This document shows, piece after piece, positions 24,583-33,086 of a stretch of 64,000 nt of DNA (its first letter is position 1; every line of letters begins with the position of its first letter). The notes beneath the pieces are model-generated. The model saw only the letters and a list, made by a program, of their open reading frames with translations, searched no databases and was not told the origin of the DNA. This DNA is from Thiofaba sp039822285 (lineage in GTDB: Bacteria; Pseudomonadota; Gammaproteobacteria; Halothiobacillales; Halothiobacillaceae): positions 1 through 64,000 of the forward strand of contig NZ_JBAJEY010000002.1 in assembly GCF_039822285.1 (NCBI RefSeq). Reading direction: 5' to 3'. The translations under genes were made by a program, and so were the position numbers.

Positions 24583-25257
24583 TCAAATCACCCCCCGCTC
24601 GGCCAATGACACCGGCTCGCCATCGCCGATGACGAAATGGTCAAGCAGGCGCACGTCGACCAATCCCAGCGCCTCCTTCAGGCGCAGGGTGATGAGCTCG
24701 TCTGCGCGACTCGGCTCCGCCACCCCGGAGGGGTGATTGTGGGCCACGATCAGGGCCGCCGCATTGTGCTGCAGGGCACGGCGTACCACCTCGCGCGGGT
24801 GCACGGCGGCCTCGCCGAGGGTACCGAGGAACAGCTCCTCGGCGGCGATCAGGCGGTGGCGGGCATCGAGGAAAAGGACAAGGAAGACCTCGCGTGGCTG
24901 ATCGCGCAGGCGGGCGGCGAGGTAGCCTCGCACCGCCCCGGGCGAGCTGAAGGCGTCGCCGCGCACGAGCGATTCGCGCAGGTGGCGGCGTGCCATCTCC
25001 AGCACCGCCTGCAGCTGGGCGTACTTGGCATCGCCCAGCCCAACCCCGGCGCAGAATTCCGTGCGCGAGGCGTTGAGCAGCGGCCGCAAGCCCCCGAAGC
25101 TCGCCAGCAGCTCACGCGCCAGGTCCACGGCGGACTTCCCCGCCACGCCCGTGCGCAGGAAGATCGCCAACAGCTCCGCATCCGACAGCGTGGCCGGACC
25201 ATGCTTGAGCAACTTCTCCCGCGGACGCTCGTCCTCGGGCCAGTCCGTGATCGCCAT
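24583..25257 (-). CDS. radC: RadC family JAMM/MPN domain protein
   Basis: The 224-residue protein has an N-terminal helix-hairpin-helix region (LSDAELLAIFLRTG...) and a JAB/MPN domain with the metal motif HNHPSGVAEPSRAD. The family was once linked to DNA repair; its real role is unsettled, and members are often associated with mobile elements. The ATG at 25257 has AGGAG 7 bases upstream. It is divergent from coaBC, the common gammaproteobacterial arrangement, so it is probably the resident copy. Confidence 0.95.
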   Translation of the reverse strand: MAITDWPEDERPREKLLKHGPATLSDAELLAIFLRTGVAGKSAVDLARELLASFGGLRPLLNASRTEFCAGVGLGDAKYAQLQAVLEMARRHLRESLVRGDAFSSPGAVRGYLAARLRDQPREVFLVLFLDARHRLIAAEELFLGTLGEAAVHPREVVRRALQHNAAALIVAHNHPSGVAEPSRADELITLRLKEALGLVDVRLLDHFVIGDGEPVSLAERGVI

Positions 25258-25341
25258 GCCTGTACTCCTTGTCCTTGGCCGACGGGCACGAGTGTAGGCC
25301 ACCTCTGCCCCAAAAGCCGCACGGCAGGATAAACTGCCAAC

Positions 25342-26544
25342 ATGAACCTTTCCGGCAAGCACATCCTGCTCGGCCTCTCCGGCGGCATCGCCGCCTACAA
25401 GGCCTGCGACCTCGTCCGCCGTCTGCGGGACGCGGGCGCCGAGGTGCGCGTGGTGATGACCGAAGGCGCGACCCATTTCCTCACCCCGCTCACCCTGCAG
25501 GCCCTCTCCGGCCATCCGGTGCGCGCGTCCTTGTGGGATGAGACGGCCGAGGCGGCCATGGGCCATATCGAGCTTGCCCGCTGGGCGGACGCCATCCTCA
25601 TCGCCCCGGCCAGCGCGGATGTGATGGCGCGCCTCGCGGCCGGCCTGGCGGACGACCTTTTAACCACCCTGTGCCTCGCCACCGAGGTCCCGTTGTTCCT
25701 CGCCCCGGCCATGAACCGGGTGATGTGGGCCCACCCGGCCACCCAGGCCAATGTGCAGACCCTCGCTGCGCGCGGTACCACGCTCTTCGGCCCGGCCGCA
25801 GGAACGCAGGCCTGCGGCGAGACCGGCGAGGGGAGGATGCTGGAGCCGCTGGAGTTGGTTGCCCTGCTCTCGCGCCATCTGGCCCCGGAACAGAATCGGC
25901 CGTGGGCGGGCCGACGGGTCGTGATCACGGCCGGCCCCACGCGCGAGGCGCTCGACCCGGTACGCTTTCTCTCCAACCGCAGCTCCGGGCGCATGGGCTT
26001 CGCCCTGGCTGAGGCGGCGCGGGATGCCGGCGCCGAGGTCGTGCTGGTCAGCGGCCCCACCGCCTTGCCCACTCCTGAGGGCGTGACGCGCATCGACGTG
26101 GAGACGGCCCTGCAGATGCGCGATGCGGTGATGACACAGATGCCCTGCGACATCTTCATCGGCACCGCGGCGGTGGCCGACTACCGTCCGCTCGAGCCCG
26201 CCCCCGGAAAGATCAAGAAGACCGCTGACCAGCTCAACCTCACCCTGGTGAAAAACCCCGACATCCTCAGCGAAGTCGCCGCCCGCCTCGATCGCCCCTT
26301 CGTGGTCGGCTTCGCCGCTGAAACCGAGCATGTCCTCGAGCACGCGCGCGACAAGCTCGTGCGCAAGCGCCTCGACCTGATCGCCGCCAACCGCGTCGGG
26401 GAAGGCCTCGCCTTCGACCAGCCGGACAACGCCCTCACCGTACTCTGGGCCGGCGGCCAGGCCGAGCTGCCCCAGGCAGACAAGCGCCAGCTCGCACGCC
26501 AGCTCATCGAACTCATCGACCAGCGAATCACCCCCCGTGCATAA
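25342..26544 (+). CDS. coaBC: Bifunctional phosphopantothenoylcysteine decarboxylase / synthetase
   Basis: CoaBC joins cysteine to 4'-phosphopantothenate and decarboxylates the product in coenzyme A synthesis. The N-terminal flavin-dependent CoaC half (to about residue 190) has GLSGGIAAYKACDLVR, the PAMNRVMW motif and the catalytic cysteine in ACGETGEGRM. The C-terminal CoaB half has NRSSGRMGFALAEAA, AAVADYRP and the KIKK motif. The 400-residue length is normal. Its end overlaps the dut start by 8 bases. Confidence 0.97.
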   Translation: MNLSGKHILLGLSGGIAAYKACDLVRRLRDAGAEVRVVMTEGATHFLTPLTLQALSGHPVRASLWDETAEAAMGHIELARWADAILIAPASADVMARLAAGLADDLLTTLCLATEVPLFLAPAMNRVMWAHPATQANVQTLAARGTTLFGPAAGTQACGETGEGRMLEPLELVALLSRHLAPEQNRPWAGRRVVITAGPTREALDPVRFLSNRSSGRMGFALAEAARDAGAEVVLVSGPTALPTPEGVTRIDVETALQMRDAVMTQMPCDIFIGTAAVADYRPLEPAPGKIKKTADQLNLTLVKNPDILSEVAARLDRPFVVGFAAETEHVLEHARDKLVRKRLDLIAANRVGEGLAFDQPDNALTVLWAGGQAELPQADKRQLARQLIELIDQRITPRA

Positions 26545-26992
26545 CATCCAGCTCAAGATCCTCGACCCGCGCATAGGCACGGACATTCCCCTGCCTGAGT
26601 ACGCCACCGCCGGCTCCGCCGGCCTCGACCTGCGCGCCTGCATCGACGCCCCGCTCACCCTCGCCCCCGGCCAGACGGAGCTCGTGCCGACCGGCATCGC
26701 CATCCACATTGGCGATCCGGGCCTTGCCGCCGTGATCCTCCCGCGCTCGGGGCTCGGCCACAAGCACGGCATCGTGCTCGGCAACCTGGTCGGCCTGATC
26801 GACTCCGACTACCAGGGCCAGCTGTTCGTCTCGGTGTGGAACCGTGGCCCGACCCCCTTCACCATCGCCATCGGCGAGCGCATGGCGCAGCTGGTGTTCG
26901 TGCCTGTGGTGCAGGCCCACTTCGAAGTGGTCGACGCATTTCAGGCCACGGACCGGGGGGTCGGGGGCTTCGGCTCCACCGGCCGCGGCTGA
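26537..26992 (+). CDS. dut: dUTP diphosphatase
   Basis: Dut hydrolyses dUTP to dUMP, preventing uracil incorporation and supplying dTMP synthesis. The 151-residue trimeric-type enzyme has all five motifs, including AGLDLRA-like SAGLDLRACID, PRSGLGHKHGI, GLIDSDYQGQL and the C-terminal GVGGFGSTGRG. Translation appears to start at GTG (26537), overlapping the coaBC stop; no ATG is suitably placed. It sits in the conserved coaBC-dut-algC-argB order. Confidence 0.96.
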   Translation: MHNIQLKILDPRIGTDIPLPEYATAGSAGLDLRACIDAPLTLAPGQTELVPTGIAIHIGDPGLAAVILPRSGLGHKHGIVLGNLVGLIDSDYQGQLFVSVWNRGPTPFTIAIGERMAQLVFVPVVQAHFEVVDAFQATDRGVGGFGSTGRG

Positions 26993-27000
26993 GCCGAGCG

Positions 27001-28374
27001 ATGCTCGATCCCACCCGCCTTCGCCACGCCTACGACCTGCGCGGGCGGGTCGGCATCGACTTCTCGACCGACGACTTCTTCCGCCTGGGCCGCACCCTCG
27101 CCCGCCACATGCGTGCGGAGGGACGTCGGTCGCTGGTCGTGGCGCATGACGGCCGCCTGAGCAGCCCGGATCTTGCCCGGGCCTTGCTCGACGGGTTGCT
27201 CGCGGGCGGGGTCGACGTGCTCGACCTCGGCCTCGCGCCCACCCCCCTGGCCTATTTCTCCGAGCGCCACCTTGACGCCGACGGTGTCGCCATCGTCACC
27301 GCCAGCCACAACCCCGCGGACTGGAACGGGCTGAAGCTGGTCCTGGGCGGCGAGGTGGTGTTCGGGCAGGCACTCGCCGCCATCGTTGAAGAGGCCCGGC
27401 GCGATGCGCCCGATGACGCCCCACCCGGCCGTCATCACAAGCCCGACCCCACCCCCGCCTACCTCGACCACCTCCAGATCCATCAGCCGCTGCCCCGCCC
27501 CTTGCGGGTCGGCCTGGACGCCATGCACGGGGCCGCCGGCCCTCTGGCCCTCCACGCACTCCGACGCCTCGGCGTCGAGGTCGCGGCCCTCCGCTGCACC
27601 GTGGACGGCCGCTTTCCCGATGGCCCACCCGACCCCTCGCGGGCGGAAAACCTCACCCTGCTGGCGCGCACGGTGGTGGAGCAGCGGCTGGACCTCGGCC
27701 TCGCCCTGGACGGTGATGGCGACCGCCTGGTGGTCATGGACGGGCGCGGCGAGGTCATCGCCCCCGACCGGTTGCTGGTCCTGTTCGCCAAAGCCATCCT
27801 CGAACACCAGCCCGGCGCCACCGTCCTGCTCGACGTGAAGGGTTCGCACGCCAGCCGCCGCGCCATCGAGGCCGCCGGCGGCTCGGTCGAGATCGTCCCA
27901 AGCGGCCACGCGAACATGCGTGCCGCGCTGCGGCGCGCCGGCGCGCTCCTGGGCGGCGAGCTGTCCGGCCACCTGTTCTTCGCCGACAACGGCTATGACG
28001 ACGGCCTGGATGCCGCGGTGCGGCTGCTGCGGCTCTTAGCCGCGCACCCCGAATCGCCCACGGCGCTGTTTGACACCCTGCCGCGTGCCCACGCCACGCC
28101 CGAGCTGCTGATCCCACGCCCTGCCGATCTGGACCTTCCAGCCCTGCTCGAAACGCTGGCTGCCCGCCTGCCCCGCCCCGGCGAACGGCTGCTGCGTATC
28201 GACGGGCTTCGGCTGGAATCCTTTGATGGCTTCATCCTCGTACGCGCCTCCAATACCCAGCCGCTGCTCACGCTGCGCATCGAGGGCGAGGACGAAGCGG
28301 CCCTCGCCCGGTTAAAATCGCGCCTGAGCCAGGCTTGGCCCGACTCGGCCCCGCGCCTCTCCACCCCGTTCTGA
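27001..28374 (+). CDS. algC: Phosphomannomutase / phosphoglucomutase (AlgC type)
   Basis: The enzyme interconverts hexose 1- and 6-phosphates for lipopolysaccharide and exopolysaccharide precursors. The 457-residue protein has the phosphoserine loop TASHNPADWNG, the magnesium loop LDGDGDRLVVMD, the sugar loop GELSGHLFF and the phosphate-binding ASNTQP near the C-terminus. The ATG at 27001 is 8 bases after the dut stop; an open frame extending upstream to 26836 is only a shadow inside dut. Confidence 0.95.
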   Translation: MLDPTRLRHAYDLRGRVGIDFSTDDFFRLGRTLARHMRAEGRRSLVVAHDGRLSSPDLARALLDGLLAGGVDVLDLGLAPTPLAYFSERHLDADGVAIVTASHNPADWNGLKLVLGGEVVFGQALAAIVEEARRDAPDDAPPGRHHKPDPTPAYLDHLQIHQPLPRPLRVGLDAMHGAAGPLALHALRRLGVEVAALRCTVDGRFPDGPPDPSRAENLTLLARTVVEQRLDLGLALDGDGDRLVVMDGRGEVIAPDRLLVLFAKAILEHQPGATVLLDVKGSHASRRAIEAAGGSVEIVPSGHANMRAALRRAGALLGGELSGHLFFADNGYDDGLDAAVRLLRLLAAHPESPTALFDTLPRAHATPELLIPRPADLDLPALLETLAARLPRPGERLLRIDGLRLESFDGFILVRASNTQPLLTLRIEGEDEAALARLKSRLSQAWPDSAPRLSTPF

Positions 28375-28386
28375 AGCGAGCCCACC

Positions 28387-29274
28387 ATGGACAACCAGAC
28401 CGCCCTGAATACCGCCAACGTCCTCGTTGAAGCCCTGCCCTACATCCAGCGCCTGCACGACAAGACCGTGGTCATCAAGTTCGGCGGCAACGCCATGGTG
28501 GACGAGGCGCTGCAGAACGCCTTCGCGCAGGACATCGTGCTGCTCAAGCAGGTGGGCCTCAACCCGGTGGTGGTGCACGGCGGTGGGCCGCAGATCAACC
28601 AGGTGCTGGAAAAGCTCGGCAAGAAGGGCGAGTTCATCCAGGGCATGCGGGTCACCGACCGCGAGACCATGGACGTGGTGCAGATGGTGCTCGGCGGCCT
28701 GGTGAACAAGGACATCGTCGCCTTGATCAACCGCCACGGCGGACGCGCGGTGGGGCTCACCGGGCGCGACGCGGGCCTGGTGCGGGCCAAGAAGCTGCAC
28801 ATGACCCACCAGACACCGGAGATGGCCGAGCCGGAGATCATCGACCTTGGCCACGTGGGTGAGGTGGACCGCATCGACCCGGCCATCGTCGAGGCCCTGG
28901 ACCGCTCCGACTTCATCCCCGTGATCGCGCCGGTGGGCGTGGGTGAGGACGGCGCGGCCTACAACATCAACGCCGACGTGGTGGCCGGCAAGCTGGCCCA
29001 GGTGCTGAAGGCCGAAAAGCTGCTGCTGCTGACCAACACCCCGGGCGTGCTCGACAAGCAGGGCAAGCTTTTGACCGGCCTGACCGCAAAGGACGTGGAC
29101 GGGCTGATCGAGGACGGCACCATCTACGGCGGCATGCTGCCGAAGATCGAGTTCGCCCTGGACGCCGTGCGCGGCGGGGTGAAGACGGTGCAGATCATCG
29201 ACGGCCGCGTGCCGCACGCGGTGCTGCTGGAGCTGTTGACCGACAAGGGCGTGGGCACCCTGATCAGGGGTTGA
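28387..29274 (+). CDS. argB: Acetylglutamate kinase
   Basis: ArgB phosphorylates N-acetyl-L-glutamate in arginine synthesis. The 295-residue amino-acid kinase has VIKFGGNAMVD (residues 26-36), VHGGGPQIN, ALINRHGGRAVGLTGRDA and the C-terminal GGMLPKIEFALDAVRGGV. It closes the coaBC-dut-algC-argB run. Its last 11 bases overlap the 3' end of the convergent DUF4124 gene. Confidence 0.97.
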   Translation: MDNQTALNTANVLVEALPYIQRLHDKTVVIKFGGNAMVDEALQNAFAQDIVLLKQVGLNPVVVHGGGPQINQVLEKLGKKGEFIQGMRVTDRETMDVVQMVLGGLVNKDIVALINRHGGRAVGLTGRDAGLVRAKKLHMTHQTPEMAEPEIIDLGHVGEVDRIDPAIVEALDRSDFIPVIAPVGVGEDGAAYNINADVVAGKLAQVLKAEKLLLLTNTPGVLDKQGKLLTGLTAKDVDGLIEDGTIYGGMLPKIEFALDAVRGGVKTVQIIDGRVPHAVLLELLTDKGVGTLIRG

Positions 29275-29875
29275 GCCGGGAGCGGGGCGCGCTGCTGGAG
29301 ACGAGCTTGAGGGCGCGCCAACGCGCAAGGTCCTGGGCAAAGGCGTCGACCGTACGTCGGCGCTCCTGCTGCAGGCGCTCGATCGCCTGCCCCCCCTCCT
29401 CGATGCGGCGCTTCAGCTCGGGGATCTCCGCATGGCCGGGTTCGCGGCCCTCCAGCATGGCAAGGCGGGCACGCTGATCATCCAACTGACGCTCCAGCAC
29501 CTCGCGCTGGGCATCCAGCGCCGCCAGCCGTGCATCCCGGGCCTCGAGGATGGAGGCCTCGCTGGCATAGAGCTTGAGCAACATGGCATCCCGCTCGGCC
29601 TGCTTCTGCGCCTCGCGCCGCAGGGCCTCGCGCTGAGCCTCCTCACGGCGCAGGGCCTCGCGCTCCTCGGGCGTCGGCTCGGGGGCGAGAAGGCGCACTT
29701 CGCGCCCCTGCGGGTTGAGCACCGCGTGTCCATCGCGCACCTTGTCCGGCGGCAGGGTGTCGGCATACACCACCGCTCCTCCTGCCTCCTTCCAGCGGTA
29801 AAGCTCAGCCGCATCCACGCCCGACGCCCCCAGCGCCAGGAACCCACCCATGATCACCGCGCCCAGCAACATCAT
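29264..29875 (-). CDS. DUF4124-domain secreted coiled-coil protein
   Basis: The 203-residue protein has a signal peptide (MMLLGAVIMGGFLALGASGVDA) and a short DUF4124 domain (AELYRWKEAGGAVVYADTLPPD, about residues 22-45). It continues with a long charged coiled coil rich in Glu, Arg and Ala (about 65-190). The function of DUF4124 proteins is unknown; they are usually periplasmic. Start: ATG at 29875 follows GGGAGGAGAC. It is convergent with argB and overlaps it by 11 bases. Confidence 0.82.
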   Translation of the reverse strand: MMLLGAVIMGGFLALGASGVDAAELYRWKEAGGAVVYADTLPPDKVRDGHAVLNPQGREVRLLAPEPTPEEREALRREEAQREALRREAQKQAERDAMLLKLYASEASILEARDARLAALDAQREVLERQLDDQRARLAMLEGREPGHAEIPELKRRIEEGGQAIERLQQERRRTVDAFAQDLARWRALKLVSSSAPRSRLNP

Positions 29876-29931
29876 GTCTCCTCCCTGGCCCAGCGAATGC
29901 TCCTGAAGAGTTAAGCACGAAGAGGCCCACG

Positions 29932-30696
29932 ATGGAATGGCTCGATCATCTCCTTTTATTGACTGTGGCATTAGCCGCCAATCTGCTCTCCGCCCTGGCG
30001 GGTGGCGGGGCGGGGCTGCTGCAGCTGCCGGCGCTGATCTTCCTCGGCCTGCCGTTCGGCGTCGCCCTGGCGACGCACAAGGTGGCGAGCGTGGCCCTCG
30101 GCGTGGGCGCCACGCTGCGCCATGCCCGCCAGAACACGCTGGATCGACGCTTTACCCTGTTCATCCTCGCCTGCGGCCTGCCGGGGGTGGTGGCAGGCTC
30201 CAGCCTGATCCTCACCGTGCCGGAGACGCCGGCACGCATCGCCTTGGGGCTGATGACCATCGCCATGGGGGTCTATTCCTGGCGCAATCCTGGACTTGGG
30301 CAGGACCATGCCCCGCGCCACCGCGACCTGCACGGTTTCCTCATCGGCGGTGCGGTGCTGTTTGCCATCGGGCTACTCAACGGCTCGCTCACCTCGGGCA
30401 CCGGCCTGTTGGTCACCCTGTGGCTGGTGCGCTGGTTCGGCCTCGACTACAAGCGCGCAGTGGCCTACACCCTGGTGCTGGTCGGCCTGTTCTGGAACGG
30501 CGCGGGGGCGCTGACCCTGGGCTGGCTTGGCGAGATCCGCTGGGACTGGCTGCCTGCCCTGTTCGTCGGATCGCTGATGGGCGGCTACCTCGGCGCGCAC
30601 TTCTCCATCATCAAGGGCAACCGCTTCATCAAGCGGGCCTTCGAGGGGGTCACCATCGCCACGGGCCTTGCCCTGATCGGAGGCACAATCGCATGA
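29932..30696 (+). CDS. TauE/SafE-family sulfite/organosulfonate exporter-like membrane protein
   Basis: The 254-residue protein has about eight transmembrane helices with the TauE/SafE glycine-rich motifs near the N-terminus (SALAGGGAGLLQLPALIFLGLP) and the second half (LNGSLTSGTGLLVTLWLVRWFGLDY). Family members export sulfite, sulfoacetate or other small anions. Its position just before a sulfur gene cluster fits sulfite export, but the substrate is inferred. It is divergent from the DUF4124 gene. Confidence 0.88.
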   Translation: MEWLDHLLLLTVALAANLLSALAGGGAGLLQLPALIFLGLPFGVALATHKVASVALGVGATLRHARQNTLDRRFTLFILACGLPGVVAGSSLILTVPETPARIALGLMTIAMGVYSWRNPGLGQDHAPRHRDLHGFLIGGAVLFAIGLLNGSLTSGTGLLVTLWLVRWFGLDYKRAVAYTLVLVGLFWNGAGALTLGWLGEIRWDWLPALFVGSLMGGYLGAHFSIIKGNRFIKRAFEGVTIATGLALIGGTIA

Positions 30697-30965
30697 CGGA
30701 TGCAAGGAGTTATGCACAAATCAGGTGCAGGACCGCGTAAGTCATTGATTTGCTGTCACGCGACTCACGCACGATCACGCACACAAGCTAACCCATTGAT
30801 TTTAAAGGGGGCGCGCAATGTGGTTAAATGCTGACCAACTCAGCAGCAACCACATCGCCATGCGCCCCCGGAAGGAACACCCACGATTCATCCACCGAGT
30901 TATCCACAACCGTTGGGGATAATTCACCGCCCCCGAAAAAAGCACACCCGGCTGTGGATCGCCCC
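30697..30965. other. Convergent intergenic region with two DnaA-box-like sites and a 63-base palindrome
   Basis: TTATGCACA (30710-30718) and TTATCCACA (30900-30908) both match the DnaA box TTATNCACA. The second begins a near-perfect palindrome TTATCCACAAC-C-GTTGGGGATAA (30900-30922). Between them lies a long interrupted hairpin: GGGGGCGC (30807-30814) with GCGCCCCC (30862-30869), ATGTGGTT (30818-30825) with AACCACAT (30848-30855), TGCTGA (30829-30834) with TCAGCA (30840-30845). The region is visibly more AT-rich than its surroundings. No gene is present. Confidence 0.6.
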
Positions 30966-32195
30966 TCAGCGGCTGGGAACAAAGCGTAACGCGACATAGC
31001 CCCCAGACAGCAGCATGGCCACGCCGACCAGCCAGAACGGCGCGCCCAGACCGCCGCTCCACTGCGCCGTAAGGCCCAGGGCAAGGCCGCCGATGGCATA
31101 GCCGAGATCGCGCCAGAAGCGATAGATGCCGAGGATAGAGGCGCGCTGAGCCGGTTCGGCCAGATCGGCCACCGCCGCCCCCAGGGTGGGGTAGAGCATC
31201 GCCATGCCGGCGCCAATGACGGCGGCCTCCAGCGCCCACAGCAGGGGGGAGGCGGTCAGCCCCGTCGCGATCACCCCCACCCCGCACAACCCCATCCCCC
31301 ACACGATCAGGCCCTTGCGCCCGATGCGGTCGGACAAAGGGCCCGTGACCAGCTGCCCCGCGCCCCACACCAGGCCGTAGACCGCGACCAGTCCGCCAGC
31401 CTCGACCAGGCTCGCCCCCCGTGTGACAAAGAACACCGGGAAGAACAGCCAGACGATGGCATCAGTGAACTTCTCCACCAGCCCCGCCTGGTGCAAGGCG
31501 CGCAAACGCACATCGTGCCAGGTCGCCGGCCAGAACAGTGGGCGCAGCGACATGGGCGCGGGTGTTCCTCCCTTCGGGTGAACCCTCTGATGAGCGAGGG
31601 CCCAGGGACGGGTCTCGCGCACCCCCCACAGCCCGAGCGCCAGGGCGACCAACACGGTCAGCGTGCCAAACCAGAACAGTCCCTCCCGCGCGCCGTACAG
31701 CTCCGCCAGGGCGGCGGTAAACAGGCCCGCCAGAGCAACCCCCGCATACCCCGAGAACTCGTTCAGCCCGTTGACCAGCCCGCGCTGCTCGGCGCGTGCG
31801 AGGTCGAGTTTGCTGTTGAGCGCCATCGACCAGCACAAGCCCTGGTTGACGCCAAGCAGCACGGTCGCGGCGACAATCCAGCCCCAGCCCGGCGCGTACA
31901 GGACCAGGAACGGCACCGGCAACGCGGCGAGCCAGCCCGCGATCAACACAGGTCTGCGCCCCCAGCGGTCGGACAGCCGCCCCGCGAACAGGTTGAGCAG
32001 GGCCTTCGCCAGCCCGAACACCACCACGAACGACGTCAGGGCGAGGAAGGAGCCCTTGGCCAGGCCAAAGTCCGACTCCGCCAGCACCGGCAACACGGTG
32101 CGGGTCATACCGATCGTCGCGCCGACGAAGAACACCTGCAGCAGTTGGAGCGTGAACTGGGCGAGGTTGGCGCGGATGCCGTGCAGGATGTCCAT
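30966..32195 (-). CDS. Major facilitator superfamily transporter
   Basis: The 409-residue protein has twelve predicted helices in two six-helix halves with the MFS motif A in both (NLFAGRLSDRWGRRPV and GPLSDRIGRKGL). Substrate cannot be told from sequence. Its promoter (TTGATT 32252-32257, 17 bases, TAGGAT 32229-32234 on the minus strand) overlaps that of the divergent sulfur operon and a 16-bp palindrome, so the two are probably controlled together by the ArsR-type regulator. Confidence 0.9.
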   Translation of the reverse strand: MDILHGIRANLAQFTLQLLQVFFVGATIGMTRTVLPVLAESDFGLAKGSFLALTSFVVVFGLAKALLNLFAGRLSDRWGRRPVLIAGWLAALPVPFLVLYAPGWGWIVAATVLLGVNQGLCWSMALNSKLDLARAEQRGLVNGLNEFSGYAGVALAGLFTAALAELYGAREGLFWFGTLTVLVALALGLWGVRETRPWALAHQRVHPKGGTPAPMSLRPLFWPATWHDVRLRALHQAGLVEKFTDAIVWLFFPVFFVTRGASLVEAGGLVAVYGLVWGAGQLVTGPLSDRIGRKGLIVWGMGLCGVGVIATGLTASPLLWALEAAVIGAGMAMLYPTLGAAVADLAEPAQRASILGIYRFWRDLGYAIGGLALGLTAQWSGGLGAPFWLVGVAMLLSGGYVALRFVPSR

Positions 32196-32228
32196 GGAGA
32201 GCTTCTCGTGTGGATGTCGATGGGAAAC

Positions 32229-32270
32229 ATCCTAGCGGCTGTTGACATGTCAATCAATTGATTGATTGAA
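32229..32270. promoter_or_regulatory. Divergent promoters with ArsR-type operator palindrome
   Basis: TCAATCAATTGATTGA at 32250-32265 is a perfect 16-bp palindrome. On the plus strand TTGACA (32242-32247) is 17 bases from ATTGAA (32265-32270). On the minus strand TTGATT is 17 bases from TAGGAT (32229-32234). The palindrome covers parts of both promoters. The core ATCAATTGA recurs at 34269-34277, just before the arsR-rhodanese gene. Confidence 0.65.
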
Positions 32271-32317
32271 TGAATGCGCATCTTGAACGCCGCCCATTCC
32301 CACAGAAGGAGCCCACC

Positions 32318-33067
32318 ATGTTCCTGGTCCAGCATCCCAGCCCCCTGTCTTCCCTGGCCTACCTGTTCGGCTGTACCGGCAAGCGCGCGGCGATCGCTGT
32401 CGATGTGCACGCGGGCGACGAGGAGGCCTTCCTCGCCATGGCGCGCGAGAAAAATGTCGATATCCGCTACGTCATCGACACCCACATCCACGCCGACCAT
32501 GTCTCCGGCGGCCGCAGGCTCGCGCAGCTCGCCGGCGCACACTACGCCCTGCACGAGAGCAACACCGGTGTGGTGCCCTGGGACTTCATGGGGCTGCGCG
32601 ACGGCCAGGTGCTGGAGGCGGGCAACGTCAGCGTGCAGGTGCTGCACACCCCGGGCCACACCGAGGACAGCATCACCCTGCTGGTGACCGACCGCTCACG
32701 CTGCGACGAGCCTTGGTTCCTGGTGACCGGCCACACCCTCTTCGTCGGCGCGGTCGGCCGCCCCGACCTCAAGGGCCGCGAACGGGAGATGGCGGAAAAG
32801 CTGTACGACTCGCTGTTCGGCAAGCTGCTAAGCCTGCCGGACCACCTCGAGATCCTGCCGGGTGCGCAGGCGGGCAGCGTGTGCGGTGGCGGTATCAGCG
32901 GCAAGCCGGTTTCCACCCTGGCCTTCGAGAAGCGTTACAACAAAGGCCTGATCCGCAACCGGGAAGCCTTCGTCGAGGCCATCCTCGAGACCGCCCTCGC
33001 CCTGCCCGAGCCCGAGGGCATGCGCGACATCATCGCCGCCAACATCGCGGCCGAGATCCCGGCCTGA
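32318..33067 (+). CDS. ETHE1-like metallo-beta-lactamase-fold protein (putative persulfide dioxygenase)
   Basis: The 249-residue protein has the MBL metal motif THIHADH (His56, His58, Asp60, His61), a second histidine in HTPGHTEDS, and VTGHTLFVGAVGRPDL, resembling ETHE1/BlhA proteins. Such enzymes oxidise glutathione persulfide to sulfite. AAGGAG precedes the ATG at 32318. It begins the operon with the YeeE/YedE transporter and the arsR-rhodanese gene, behind the palindromic operator. The C-terminal part (GAQAGSVCGGGISGKPVSTL) matches MBL proteins of sulfide-responsive operons. The exact substrate is inferred. Confidence 0.87.
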   Translation: MFLVQHPSPLSSLAYLFGCTGKRAAIAVDVHAGDEEAFLAMAREKNVDIRYVIDTHIHADHVSGGRRLAQLAGAHYALHESNTGVVPWDFMGLRDGQVLEAGNVSVQVLHTPGHTEDSITLLVTDRSRCDEPWFLVTGHTLFVGAVGRPDLKGREREMAEKLYDSLFGKLLSLPDHLEILPGAQAGSVCGGGISGKPVSTLAFEKRYNKGLIRNREAFVEAILETALALPEPEGMRDIIAANIAAEIPA

Positions 33068-33086
33068 GCACGCCACAGAGAGCGAC

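Noticed and set aside
30697..30965. Chromosomal replication origin
   Set aside because: Only two good DnaA boxes and no dnaA, dnaN, gidA or parAB genes nearby. I kept it as a region worth checking, not as an origin.
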